Source: Lapidilactobacillus bayanensis (GTDB taxonomy: Bacteria; Bacillota; Bacilli; Lactobacillales; Lactobacillaceae). From it: a DNA stretch of 64,000 nt. Location: NCBI RefSeq assembly GCF_003946695.1, contig NZ_RHOX01000001.1, positions 62,001-126,000 of the forward strand, in the 5' to 3' direction. Shown in pieces: positions 1 to 8,973 of this stretch (position 1 is its first letter; each line of letters starts with the position of its first letter). Under the pieces are notes generated by a model, which searched no databases, was not told where the DNA came from, and worked only from the letters and a program-made list of their open reading frames with translations. The translations under genes and the position numbers were made by a program.

Positions 1-1
1 G

Positions 2-676
2 ACTGAAGATTTATCTGGTGAGGAAATTGAACGGATTGCTTTAACCGCCGCCCCCTCTGAGCAAACAGTCGATGATTGTTTAGCTCAGTTTGTCGGCGCG
101 GTTACCCAAATCCCGCCAATGTTTTCTGCAGTTAAGGTTAACGGTAAACGCCTTTATGAATATGCGCGTGCTGGCGAGACGATAGAACGTCCGAGCCGCC
201 AAATTCAGGTTGACTATTTTGCGAGAACATCGCCTGTTATTTACCAAGCGGTTAGTCAAACCGCTACTTTTACATTTGAAGTGGGTTGTTCCAAGGGTAC
301 TTATGTCCGTACACTTGCAACTGATGTTGGTAGAAAATTGGCAATTCCTGCAGTAATGTCTAACTTACGACGTCTGAAAAGTGGCGGCATCACCTTGGAC
401 CAAACCGTGACACTGACTGAGATTGAAACCGCAATGGCAAATAATAGCTTAGAAAAAGTTATCCGCCCAATTGAAACGGTCTTAGCAGATTTGCCCAACT
501 TGGATTTATCTCCAGAACAGTGGGAAAAAGTCCAAAATGGCGGGGCAATCACTGCCGCACTAACTGCATCAGAAATAACCTTGAGCTATCAAAATCACAT
601 CAAAGCAATTTATCAATCTAAAAAAACGCGATTAGGCAATTACGTCCCGGCGACGATGATGTTAACCAACGATTAA
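2..676 (+). CDS. truB: tRNA pseudouridine(55) synthase TruB, C-terminal part
   Basis: Converts U55 in the T-loop of tRNAs to pseudouridine. The reading frame is open from base 2 of the window, so the N-terminal part, including the catalytic aspartate motif, lies upstream and cannot be checked. Visible family motifs are KVNGKRLYEYARAGE and CSKGTYVRTLATDVG, both typical of the TruB fold, followed by a C-terminal tail of about 90 residues. The first internal ATG (119) is not the true start because homologous sequence continues before it. It lies 43 bp before ribF, the usual truB-ribF pairing. Confidence 0.95.
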   Translation, partial: TEDLSGEEIERIALTAAPSEQTVDDCLAQFVGAVTQIPPMFSAVKVNGKRLYEYARAGETIERPSRQIQVDYFARTSPVIYQAVSQTATFTFEVGCSKGTYVRTLATDVGRKLAIPAVMSNLRRLKSGGITLDQTVTLTEIETAMANNSLEKVIRPIETVLADLPNLDLSPEQWEKVQNGGAITAALTASEITLSYQNHIKAIYQSKKTRLGNYVPATMMLTND

Positions 677-719
677 TTTCACCAAGTTTAATCTTTAAGT
701 TTGAAAGAAGGATTTGTTT

Positions 720-1670
720 TTGGAAGTTATCCCACTTAATTACCCTTTAGATTTAATAAAAATCAATACGAAACCTAAAGTCATGGCGTTAGGTTTTTTT
801 GACGGCGTGCATTTGGGGCATCAGAAAGTGATTAAGACTGCTATTCAAATCGGTCATGATCAGCAATTACCCGTTGCCGTGATGACGTTTGACAAATATC
901 CAGGCATTGTTTTTCGTCAGATCGAAGCTGCTCAATTCGAATATTTAACGACGTTGGAACGCAAGGCTGAACTATTGCAGGAATTAGGCGTAGATATCAT
1001 GTATGTGATCAACTTTACGTCAACGGTTGGTCACTTGGCACCACAACAATTTGTCGATGATTATTTAGTCGCTCTGGGCACACAAGTCGTTGTGGCCGGC
1101 TTCGATTATACTTATGGTCAAAAAGATACGGCGAACATGCTAACGTTGCCTCAATACGCGCAGGATCGTTTTGAAATCGTGACAATTCCCGAACAGAAAA
1201 AGTTTACCGAAAAGATTTCGTCTAGTACCATTCGTCAAGCTTTAAATCGTGGTGATGTGGACCGAGCTAATGCCTTATTGGGCTATGTTTATCAAACAGA
1301 CGGGATTGTTGTTCACGGTGAAGCGCGCGGTCGAACGTTAGGTTATCCAACAGCTAATATTAAAACGTTAGATACTGAGCGCTTACCAGGAATTGGCATT
1401 TACGCGACGGAGATTTTAGTGCAAGATCATTGGTATCCAGCGATGACGTCTGTCGGTCACAATGTGACTTTTGGTGATCACCGCCCAGTAACTGTTGAGG
1501 TAAATATCTTTGATTTTCACCAAGATATTTATGGCGAGACAATTAAGTTGCGATGGAATCATTGGTTGCGTGGTGAAGAAAAATTTACTGACGCCGATGC
1601 ACTTGTTGCGCAGTTGACTGATGACGAGATTAAGAGTCGTCAGTATTTTAACTTGAAAAATAAGAATTAG
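720..1670 (+). CDS. ribF: Bifunctional riboflavin kinase / FAD synthetase
   Basis: Phosphorylates riboflavin to FMN and adenylates FMN to FAD in the cytoplasm. The N-terminal nucleotidyltransferase half has ALGFFDGVHLGHQK (the GxFDGxHxGH motif) and SSSTIRQAL; the C-terminal flavokinase half has GRTLGYPTAN. A TTG at 714 is in frame but only one base from the AAGAAGGA ribosome site at 705-712. The TTG at 720 leaves seven bases of spacing and is preferred (316 residues, normal length). It follows truB and sits 12 bp before hemW. Confidence 0.95.
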   Translation: MEVIPLNYPLDLIKINTKPKVMALGFFDGVHLGHQKVIKTAIQIGHDQQLPVAVMTFDKYPGIVFRQIEAAQFEYLTTLERKAELLQELGVDIMYVINFTSTVGHLAPQQFVDDYLVALGTQVVVAGFDYTYGQKDTANMLTLPQYAQDRFEIVTIPEQKKFTEKISSSTIRQALNRGDVDRANALLGYVYQTDGIVVHGEARGRTLGYPTANIKTLDTERLPGIGIYATEILVQDHWYPAMTSVGHNVTFGDHRPVTVEVNIFDFHQDIYGETIKLRWNHWLRGEEKFTDADALVAQLTDDEIKSRQYFNLKNKN

Positions 1671-1682
1671 AGGAGTCCGGTC

Positions 1683-2828
1683 ATGAAACAGTCTGTTGGC
1701 GTTTATATTCACATTCCGTTTTGTGAACACATTTGCTATTATTGCAATTTCAATAAAGTCTTCATTCAGGGGCAACCAGTCGATGACTATTTGACCGCTT
1801 TGTTAAAGGAGATCAAATTATCACGGCAACAACATCCTGATACTGAGATTAAAACCATTTATATTGGTGGGGGAACACCGACTGCACTTTCGGCGACACA
1901 GTTGGCTTATTTGTTGAATGGGTTGCAAGAACTATTACCAATCGAACAAGTTGCTGAATTTACCGTCGAAGCCAACCCCAATGATTTATTGACCGGTGAT
2001 AAGCTGCAAGTTTTACGAGAAAATCGTGTTAATCGCTTAAGTATCGGCGTCCAATCATTTAACGATGACGTTTTGAAAAAAATTGGACGGACTCATACAG
2101 CTGCTCAAGCTATTCAGGCCGTGCAAAATGCTCAGGCAGCTGGTTTTGATAATCTTTCTATTGATTTGATTTATCGGTTACCTGGTCAAGACTTGGTTGA
2201 TTTCGGCAGAAGTTTGCAGCAGGCGTTAGCCTTGGATATTCCACATTATGCCACGTATTCCTTAATTCTCGAACAAAAAACGGTCTTTTACAATTTAATG
2301 CGCCGGGGTAAACTGCAACTGCCTTCACAAGATATGGAAGCAGACATGTATCAGCTTGCAATGGATGAATTTGCTAAACAGGGCGTGGCACAATATGAGA
2401 TTAGTAATTTTGCTAAGCCTGGTTATCAGTCACAGCATAACTTAATGTATTGGCATAACCAGCATTACTTTGGCTTTGGCGCTGGGGCATCTGGTTATTT
2501 AAATGATACACGCTATCAAAACTTTGGCCCGATTAAGCAGTATTTAGCACCACTTGCTAAGAATCAATTACCAATTTTGATGTCTGAGAATATTACGCGT
2601 AATCAACAGATCGAAGAACAATTATTTTTAGGTTTACGTTTGAACGCTGGTGTCGCTAAGACAACCTTTAAGCAACGTTTTGGAACGGACTTATTGACCG
2701 TTTATCCAACCATTATTCCTAAGTTGATTAGGCAAGGATTATTAGCAGAAAATTCGCGATCCTATTATTTGACTGAGCGCGGACGTTTTGTCGGCAATGA
2801 TGTATTTGCCGAATTCATGTTAGTCTAA
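1683..2828 (+). CDS. hemW: Radical SAM protein HemW-type (oxygen-independent coproporphyrinogen oxidase-like)
   Basis: A radical SAM protein of the HemW/HemN family. The iron-sulfur cysteines are in the CxxxCxxC motif at residues 14, 18 and 21, preceded by YIHIPF; IYIGGGTPT and a HemN C-terminal domain follow. HemW proteins bind heme and are thought to be heme chaperones rather than coproporphyrinogen oxidases; many lactobacilli without heme synthesis keep the gene. ATG start behind GAGGAG. It is the last gene of a truB-ribF-hemW run; the next 940 bases hold repeats and the heat-shock promoter. Confidence 0.92.
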   Translation: MKQSVGVYIHIPFCEHICYYCNFNKVFIQGQPVDDYLTALLKEIKLSRQQHPDTEIKTIYIGGGTPTALSATQLAYLLNGLQELLPIEQVAEFTVEANPNDLLTGDKLQVLRENRVNRLSIGVQSFNDDVLKKIGRTHTAAQAIQAVQNAQAAGFDNLSIDLIYRLPGQDLVDFGRSLQQALALDIPHYATYSLILEQKTVFYNLMRRGKLQLPSQDMEADMYQLAMDEFAKQGVAQYEISNFAKPGYQSQHNLMYWHNQHYFGFGAGASGYLNDTRYQNFGPIKQYLAPLAKNQLPILMSENITRNQQIEEQLFLGLRLNAGVAKTTFKQRFGTDLLTVYPTIIPKLIRQGLLAENSRSYYLTERGRFVGNDVFAEFMLV

Positions 2829-2927
2829 AAACAGAAAGATCGTGTATTTAACAGCATGGGGTTTAAAATCCGATGCTGTTTTTGTTGGAACGTAGTGAGC
2901 AGCGCAGATTAAAATAGTGAGAACTCG

Positions 2928-3424
2928 AACTGTTGTGTTGTGGTTCTTCGCGCTTACGCAAAGGTTGCATACGGAGTGTAGCGAGTACCGTGAGGGAAAA
3001 TAAATACTTTCGCTGGAACGTGGTGGACACTGCTTGAAGCCAATTTTTTGCAAAATTGTCTCCAAGACAGGTCTTGTAAGTAATAAATTACTAACAACAA
3101 TTTCACCACTGCGCGGTATTTATTTTCCCTCACTATACAAGCAAGATGGTAACCTTTGCGCAAGCGCTGAACTGACGAGTGGTTGAATTATCTTCTAATT
3201 TTTAGAAGCACAAATTTGCGATTAAATCACACCATATCATCATTTTCGTCAGTGCCGGAGGAAAATCGCGGTCAGCCGCGGCATTCTTGTTGGTGGTTTA
3301 CCACTTACAAGAAAGTTTGTATTTGAGACAAATCGATCTTTGATTTGGCTCAAATCAAACTCGCAGCGTTCCACCAGCGCATTTCCCGCAGGCACGAAGA
3401 AGCGCAATCATAGCAGTTTTAGGA
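2928..3424 (+). repeat. Repeat family 1, copy A (about 500 bp, two inverted arms)
   Basis: This is one of four long copies of an intergenic element (others at 55521, 58083 and 62486). Its ends are near-perfect inverted repeats (AACTGTTGTGTTGTGGTTC against the reverse of the end near 3420). The two halves are diverged, inverted versions of one another. Each half holds a small hairpin whose stem differs between copies but stays paired, GTAAT/ATTAC near 3079 and GGTGG/CCACT-type near 3290. It fills most of the space between hemW and hrcA. Short ORFs on either strand here are by-products and are not called. Confidence 0.85.
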
Positions 3425-3433
3425 CTTAGTATT

Positions 3434-3550
3434 CAGAAGAAAGTTTATATTTGAGTCGAATTGGTTTTGATTTGGCTCAAATCAAGCTCGCAGTGTTCCA
3501 TCAGCGTATTTTCCGCGGGCACGAACAACCACAGTACAACAGTTTTAGGG
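3434..3550 (+). repeat. Partial second copy of the family 1 repeat end
   Basis: About 115 bases that repeat, with roughly 15-20 percent divergence, the right end of copy A (3310-3424), including TTTGATTTGGCTCAAATCAA and the terminal CAACAGTTTTAGG. It is in direct orientation. The rest of the space to the hrcA promoter (3551-3696) shows nothing recognisable. Confidence 0.75.
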
Positions 3551-3696
3551 CCACCAGTTCAGTTTTATTTTGACACCAAAAATCACAATACGACAATTCA
3601 AAAGTCGAGCATCTGACCTAGTTGTTCGCAAGAATGAAGGCGGTCTAAGTCCCAAGCCTGAATTTAACATTTTTGGACAAAAAAGGTGGTGTTTCC

Positions 3697-3725
3697 TTGA
3701 CTTTAAAGCCAACCATTGTTATATT
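3697..3725 (+). promoter_or_regulatory. Sigma-A type promoter of the hrcA-grpE-dnaK operon
   Basis: TTGACT at 3697-3702 and TATATT at 3720-3725 with 17 bases between them, just upstream of the CIRCE operator. Confidence 0.8.
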
Positions 3726-3736
3726 TTATATTGTTG

Positions 3737-3763
3737 TTAGCACTCATAAGCATTAAGTGCTAA
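3737..3763 (+). promoter_or_regulatory. CIRCE operator (HrcA binding site)
   Basis: TTAGCACTC, nine bases, AAGTGCTAA. This is the CIRCE inverted repeat with one departure from the usual GAGTGCTAA right arm. It lies at the expected transcription start, so HrcA would block its own operon until heat stress. Confidence 0.93.
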
Positions 3764-3779
3764 AAAAGAGGTGATGATC

Positions 3780-4856
3780 ATGCCAACTAAACGTCAGGCA
3801 CTGATTTTAGCAGAAATTGTCCGGTTATATAATGAAACTGGTCAGCCGGTTGGTTCGAAAACGTTGATGAATCAATTACCTATGCAAATCAGTTCGGCGA
3901 CAATTCGTAATGAAATGGCCGCATTGGAAGAGGCCGGGTTGTTGATGAAGAATCATACATCATCAGGTCGGGTTCCTTCAACTGCCGGTTATCGGTATTA
4001 TTTGGATTACTTATTACAGCCAAGTACCGTTTCACCCCAAACGTTTTCTGCAATTGCTCAAGATTTTAATCATGAGTATCATGAAATTAATGACATCGTT
4101 AAACAATCTGCCAATATCCTCTCAAATTTGACTAATTACACATCGATTTCCTTAGGGCCTGAATCTTCGGATGTAACGTTGACAGGGTTCAGATTGATTT
4201 CGCTTGGTGATGATCAGGTTATTGCTATCTTAGCAACGAGTATGGGCACCGTCGAGAGCCGTGTCTATCATGTTTCTCAAGATGTAAGCTCAGAAGATTT
4301 AGAAAGAGCAGTTCGGATTATTAATGACCAATTAGTGGGGATGTCGATGGTGCGAGTCAAACAACAGCTCAAGAGTGAAATTCCTCAGTTATTGACGCAG
4401 TATTTGCATTCAGCTGATGGCTTTGTTGATTTGTTTGGCGACGTTTTACGTCATGCTGCAACGGAACATTTCTACATTAGTGGTCGTTCCAATCTTTTAA
4501 ACTTTGTGCAACCTGACGATTTAGATCGGCTGAAGTCGATCTATCAATTGTTGGATAAAGATTCAGTTTTACCTTCATTGTTGGATTTAGACAATGATGG
4601 GGTAACTACTAGTCAAGATAGTCCATTAGGGCCAATTTCGGTCAGATTGGGTGATGAATTCGACAATTCATTATTCAGCGATTACGGCTTGATTACTGCG
4701 AAGTATAATGTTGGTCATCATGGTAGTGGTGTCATTGCAATCCTTGGTCCAACTAGCATGCCATATTCACAGTTGATTGGGTTAATGCAGTTGTTCTCTG
4801 ATGAACTCGTTAAAAAGATGTTTGAGTATTACAATAAATTTCATGATGATAGTTAA
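3780..4856 (+). CDS. hrcA: Heat-inducible transcription repressor HrcA
   Basis: Represses class I heat-shock genes by binding CIRCE; its folding depends on GroEL in studied Firmicutes. N-terminal winged helix (about residues 1-75, with SSATIRNEMAALEEAG), then the HrcA GAF-like domain. The open frame begins at a GTG at 3771, but AGAGGTG at 3767-3773 would overlap that codon; the ATG at 3780 has proper spacing (358 residues). First gene of the hrcA-grpE-dnaK operon, downstream of CIRCE. Confidence 0.95.
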   Translation: MPTKRQALILAEIVRLYNETGQPVGSKTLMNQLPMQISSATIRNEMAALEEAGLLMKNHTSSGRVPSTAGYRYYLDYLLQPSTVSPQTFSAIAQDFNHEYHEINDIVKQSANILSNLTNYTSISLGPESSDVTLTGFRLISLGDDQVIAILATSMGTVESRVYHVSQDVSSEDLERAVRIINDQLVGMSMVRVKQQLKSEIPQLLTQYLHSADGFVDLFGDVLRHAATEHFYISGRSNLLNFVQPDDLDRLKSIYQLLDKDSVLPSLLDLDNDGVTTSQDSPLGPISVRLGDEFDNSLFSDYGLITAKYNVGHHGSGVIAILGPTSMPYSQLIGLMQLFSDELVKKMFEYYNKFHDDS

Positions 4857-4876
4857 TCGAAGGAGTGAGGAACAAC

Positions 4877-5524
4877 TTGGCTAAAGAGATTGATAAAGAC
4901 TTCCCATCAGAAAAAGATCCGAAGTTCGCGGAAAAAGAAGCGCAAGCAAAAGAAACATCTAAAGCTGCCCAGTCTGATCCAGACGCAACTAAGAAAGTAG
5001 TTGATCGACAGGATACGGCTGATTTAGATGAGCTACTAAAAGGTGATCCTGCAAAGCAGATTGCAGATTTAAAACAACAAGTTGCTGATCTAACACAGAA
5101 AAGCAGTGAACTTGATGACAAGTTTTTACGTTCCCAAGCAGAGATTCAAAACATGCACACGCGTCATCAACGAGAACGAGAAAACTTGCAGAAGTATGCC
5201 GCGCAAAAGTTGGCAACGGCAATCTTGCCAGTTGTTGACAATCTGCAACGTGCTTTGGCAGCTAATGCTGATAATGAACAGGCCCAACAGATTCACAAGG
5301 GTGTTGAGATGACGTTAGAACATTTCCAAACCGCTTTAACTGATAATGACATTAAGCCATTAGGTGAGGTTGGCGAAGTGTTCGACCCAACGAAGCATCA
5401 AGCCGTTCAGACCAGCGTTGCTGACGAAGATCACCCTGCGGATACGATCTCGCAAGTGTTACAAAAAGGTTATCAATTAAAAGATCGTGTTATTCGACCA
5501 GCAATGGTTGTTGTTGCAAAATAA
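4877..5524 (+). CDS. grpE: Nucleotide exchange factor GrpE
   Basis: Releases ADP from DnaK during the chaperone cycle. Charged, disordered N-terminus, coiled coil (about residues 60-110, including KSSELDDKFLRSQAEIQNMHT), then the beta-wing domain ending GYQLKDRVIRPAMVVVAK. A GTG at 4865 is in frame but lies inside the AAGGAGTGAGG ribosome site; the TTG at 4877 is the better start (215 residues). It lies 20 bp after hrcA and 34 bp before dnaK. Confidence 0.95.
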   Translation: MAKEIDKDFPSEKDPKFAEKEAQAKETSKAAQSDPDATKKVVDRQDTADLDELLKGDPAKQIADLKQQVADLTQKSSELDDKFLRSQAEIQNMHTRHQRERENLQKYAAQKLATAILPVVDNLQRALAANADNEQAQQIHKGVEMTLEHFQTALTDNDIKPLGEVGEVFDPTKHQAVQTSVADEDHPADTISQVLQKGYQLKDRVIRPAMVVVAK

Positions 5525-5558
5525 TTAAATTAATTTTTAAATAAAAGAGGTAAATAAT

Positions 5559-7418
5559 ATGTCTAAAGTTATTGGTATTGACTTAGGTACAACGAACTCT
5601 GCCGTCGCAGTTCTTGAAGGCGGCAAGCCCAAAATTATTGAAAATCCAGAAGGTAATCGGACGACACCATCAGTTGTTGCGTTCAAAGATGGCGAAATCC
5701 AAGTTGGTGAAGTTGCTAAGCGTCAGGCAATTACTAATCCTGATACGGTTTCATCAATCAAACGTCACATGGGTGAAGCAGGCTATAAGGTTCACGTTGG
5801 TGGCAAGGATTATACACCACAAGAAATTTCAGCCATGATTTTACAATATATTAAGAAGTTCTCTGAGGACTATCTTGGCGAGCCTGTCACAGATGCTGTT
5901 ATTACTGTTCCAGCCTACTTCAATGATGCCCAACGTCAAGCAACTAAAGATGCCGGTAAGATTGCTGGCTTGAACGTTTCTCGAATTATCAACGAACCAA
6001 CTGCTAGTGCTTTGGCTTATGGCTTGGACAAGAGTGACGCTGATGAGAAGGTGCTCGTTTATGACCTTGGTGGTGGTACGTTTGATGTTTCCATCCTTGA
6101 ATTAGGCGACGGTGTCTTCCAAGTCTTGTCAACAAACGGCGATACTCGTTTAGGTGGAGATGATTTTGATAACAAGATCATTGACTGGTTAGTTGCTCAA
6201 TTTAAGAATGCGAATGGCATTGATTTATCACAGGACAAGATGGCGATGCAACGTTTGAAGGACGCAGCTGAAAAGGCTAAGAAAGACTTATCAGGTGTTT
6301 CTCAAACTCAAATTAGCTTACCATTTATCTCTGCAGGTGCTAACGGTCCGCTTCATTTGGAAGAAACTTTGACACGTGCTAAATTTGATCAATTGACTGC
6401 TGATTTGGTTGAACGGACGAAGGTTCCAGTTGACAATGCGTTACGTGATGCTGGTTTATCAAATTCAGATCTTGACAAAGTTATTTTAAATGGTGGTTCA
6501 ACTCGTATTCCTGCTGTTCAAGAAGCGGTTAAGAACTGGACTGGCAAAGAACCAGATCATTCAATTAACCCTGATGAAGCCGTTGCTATCGGCGCTGCTG
6601 TTCAAGGCGGTGTCATTACCGGTGATGTTAAGGATGTCGTTTTACTTGATGTGACACCATTGTCATTAGGTATTGAAACAATGGGCGGCGTCTTCACTAA
6701 GTTAATCGATCGCAACACGACCATTCCAACAAGCAAGTCTCAAGTTTTCTCAACTGCTGCTGACAATCAACCTGCTGTTGATATCCATGTGTTGCAAGGC
6801 GAACGGCCAATGGCTGCTGACGACAAGACTTTGGGTCGTTTCCAATTAGCTGACATTCCTGCTGCACCTCGTGGCGTACCACAAATCCAAGTGACATTCG
6901 ATATTGACAAGAACGGTATCGTTAATGTTTCTGCCAAAGATTTAGGTACACAAAAAGAACAAAAGATTACGATCAAGAGTTCATCAGGCCTTTCTGATGA
7001 GGAAATTGACAAGATGAAGAAAGAAGCCGAAGAGAACGCCGAAGAAGATAAGAAGCGTAAAGAAGAGGTTGATCTGAAGAATGATGTTGATCAATTGCTC
7101 TTCCAAACTGACAAGACTTTAGGTGAACTTAAAGGCAAAGTTTCTGATGAAGAAATCAAGAAAGCTGAAGATGCAAAAGCAGCATTGAAGAAAGCTCAAG
7201 AAGCTAATGACATTGAAGATATGAAGACAAAACGTGATGAATTAAACACAATCGTGCAAGATTTAACCGTTAAATTATATCAACAAGCTCAAGAGGCTCA
7301 ACAAGCTCAAGGCGATGCTAATACTGGTGATGCCAAACCTAACTCTGATAGCAAAGACAAAGGAAATGACGATACTGTTGATGGCGACTTTGAAGACCTT
7401 GATAAGGATAAGAAATAA
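5559..7418 (+). CDS. dnaK: Molecular chaperone DnaK (Hsp70)
   Basis: ATP-dependent chaperone working with DnaJ and GrpE. ATPase domain with [13 protein letters not shown] at the N-terminus and [14 protein letters not shown] near residue 170; substrate-binding domain from about residue 370; lid and an acidic, low-complexity tail rich in Q, A and D. 619 residues, normal for Firmicutes. ATG behind AAAAGAGG. Expressed with hrcA and grpE under CIRCE control; a terminator follows at once. Confidence 0.97.
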   Translation: MSKVIGIDLGTTNSAVAVLEGGKPKIIENPEGNRTTPSVVAFKDGEIQVGEVAKRQAITNPDTVSSIKRHMGEAGYKVHVGGKDYTPQEISAMILQYIKKFSEDYLGEPVTDAVITVPAYFNDAQRQATKDAGKIAGLNVSRIINEPTASALAYGLDKSDADEKVLVYDLGGGTFDVSILELGDGVFQVLSTNGDTRLGGDDFDNKIIDWLVAQFKNANGIDLSQDKMAMQRLKDAAEKAKKDLSGVSQTQISLPFISAGANGPLHLEETLTRAKFDQLTADLVERTKVPVDNALRDAGLSNSDLDKVILNGGSTRIPAVQEAVKNWTGKEPDHSINPDEAVAIGAAVQGGVITGDVKDVVLLDVTPLSLGIETMGGVFTKLIDRNTTIPTSKSQVFSTAADNQPAVDIHVLQGERPMAADDKTLGRFQLADIPAAPRGVPQIQVTFDIDKNGIVNVSAKDLGTQKEQKITIKSSSGLSDEEIDKMKKEAEENAEEDKKRKEEVDLKNDVDQLLFQTDKTLGELKGKVSDEEIKKAEDAKAALKKAQEANDIEDMKTKRDELNTIVQDLTVKLYQQAQEAQQAQGDANTGDAKPNSDSKDKGNDDTVDGDFEDLDKDKK

Positions 7419-7450
7419 TCAGTTAAATCACTAGAATTGCAAAATTCAAA

Positions 7451-7498
7451 AAAATGGGGTTGGTGATAAGTAATCTTGTCCCGACCGCATTTTTATTT
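7451..7498 (+). terminator. Terminator after dnaK
   Basis: A stem of about 12 pairs (AAAATGGGGTTGG against CCGACCGCATTTT, one mismatch and one G-T pair) followed by a T-rich tail. It separates dnaK from dnaJ. Confidence 0.7.
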
Positions 7499-7547
7499 TG
7501 TAGTGTGGCATCAATCTCTGGAAAACGTCAGGCTGACTACGAAAAAT

Positions 7548-7658
7548 CGTGCGAAAAACAACTGGCAACAGTGACTTTAAGCGTGAATCTCCTTGCGTTA
7601 GCACGCAATGATCTTCCCGTTTAAAGTCATGTTGCCAACCCGTTGTTCTCCGCACTCT
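7548..7658 (-). repeat. Repeat family 2 (hairpin repeat), copy a
   Basis: Inverted-repeat unit with the conserved flanks AACGGGTTG and CAGTTGTT read on the minus strand. The stem is GGCAAC plus TGACTTTAA paired with TTAAAGTCA plus GTTGCC. About 60 internal bases closely match copy b at 43066, but the outer stem differs (GGCAAC here, GGCGG there) while staying paired. It lies between the dnaK terminator and dnaJ. Confidence 0.8.
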
Positions 7659-7734
7659 GATTTTGCAAATTAACTTGTTTATGCTATCCTTTTCTCAGGA
7701 CATTATTCGGCAGTAGCCGACAAGGAGGAACAAC

Positions 7735-8877
7735 ATGGCAGATAGGGACTATTATGACGTTCTTGGTGTCGGCAAAGATGCATCTGAGGCTGATATTAAG
7801 AAGGCTTATCGCCAATTATCAAAGAAATATCATCCTGATATTAATAAGGCACCAGATGCTGAGGCAAAATTTAAAGAAGTAAATGAGGCTTACGAAACAC
7901 TTTCTGATTCGCAAAAACGGGCCTCATATGATCAATACGGTCAGGCCGGCATGGATGGTGCTGGTGGGAATCCATTTGGTGGCGGATACTCACAAGGCGG
8001 GCAGTATGGTGGTGGTTTTGGTGACTTTGGTGATATCTTTAGTCAGTTTTTTGGCGGCGGTTCACGTCAAGCCAATCCAAATGCACCGCGTCAAGGTGAA
8101 GATTTACAATATCGAATGGATTTAAAGTTTGAAGAAGCAATTTTCGGTAAAGAAACTAAGATTACTTATTCACGTAACGCAACTTGTCATACTTGTGGCG
8201 GCTCGGGCGCAAAACCGGGAACAAGTCCGGTTACTTGTCCGAAATGTCAAGGAACCGGGTTTATAGAAGTTGAACAACAATCACCACTTGGCCGTATTCG
8301 TTCACGTCAAGTCTGTGATCGTTGTGGTGGTAAAGGTAAGATTATCGAGAACCCTTGTGAGACTTGTCATGGTACTGGCAAAGAAAAACAACCGCACGAA
8401 ATCAAAGTGACGGTTCCTGCAGGTGTTGAAGATGGGCAACAAATGCGTCTTGAAGGCCAAGGTGAAGCTGGTGAAAATGGCGGCCCTTACGGAGATTTGT
8501 ATATTGTTTTCCGAGTACAGGCTAGTGATAAGTATCAACGTGATGGCGCTGAAATCTATTTGACGATGCCGATTAGTTTTCCCCAAGCAACCTTGGGTGA
8601 TGAAATTAAGGTTGACACCGTCCACGGTCCAGTTAGCTTGAAGATTCCGGCAGGTACACAATCTGGTACTAAGTTCCGGTTACGCGGCAAAGGTGCTCCT
8701 CATTTGCGGAGTAAGCAAATGGGTGATGAAACAGTTACTGTCACTGTGACGACACCTAAGCATTTAAACGACAAACAAAAGCAAGCCTTAATGGATTTTG
8801 TCCAAGCTGGCGGCGATAAGATTGATCCGCAAAACAGTAATTTATTCACGCGTTTGAAAGATAAATTTAACAATTGA
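7735..8877 (+). CDS. dnaJ: Molecular chaperone DnaJ (Hsp40)
   Basis: Stimulates DnaK ATPase and delivers substrates. J domain with the HPD motif in YHPDINK (about residue 33), Gly/Phe-rich linker (residues 75-115), four zinc CxxCxGxG repeats ([32 protein letters not shown]; residues about 146-218), then C-terminal substrate domains. 380 residues, standard. ATG behind AAGGAGGA. No CIRCE is seen in front; a terminator and a family 2 repeat part it from dnaK, so it probably has its own promoter. Confidence 0.97.
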   Translation: MADRDYYDVLGVGKDASEADIKKAYRQLSKKYHPDINKAPDAEAKFKEVNEAYETLSDSQKRASYDQYGQAGMDGAGGNPFGGGYSQGGQYGGGFGDFGDIFSQFFGGGSRQANPNAPRQGEDLQYRMDLKFEEAIFGKETKITYSRNATCHTCGGSGAKPGTSPVTCPKCQGTGFIEVEQQSPLGRIRSRQVCDRCGGKGKIIENPCETCHGTGKEKQPHEIKVTVPAGVEDGQQMRLEGQGEAGENGGPYGDLYIVFRVQASDKYQRDGAEIYLTMPISFPQATLGDEIKVDTVHGPVSLKIPAGTQSGTKFRLRGKGAPHLRSKQMGDETVTVTVTTPKHLNDKQKQALMDFVQAGGDKIDPQNSNLFTRLKDKFNN

Positions 8878-8900
8878 GCAAAACGAAAGTAGTTATGGTT

Positions 8901-8936
8901 AAAGCAGTTCAGCTTTTTTCATAGCTGCTTTTTTGT
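8901..8936 (+). terminator. Terminator after dnaJ
   Basis: AAAGCAG paired with CTGCTTT, followed by TTTTTTG. Confidence 0.75.
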
Positions 8937-8973
8937 TATACTGGTTGTTGAGACTAAAAGGTTTGGTGTAAAG

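Noticed and set aside
1416-1775. 119-codon minus-strand ORF over ribF and hemW
   Set aside because: Antisense shadow across two clear genes with no ribosome site.
7680-7734. CIRCE site before dnaJ
   Set aside because: No TTAGCACTC-type inverted repeat is present.
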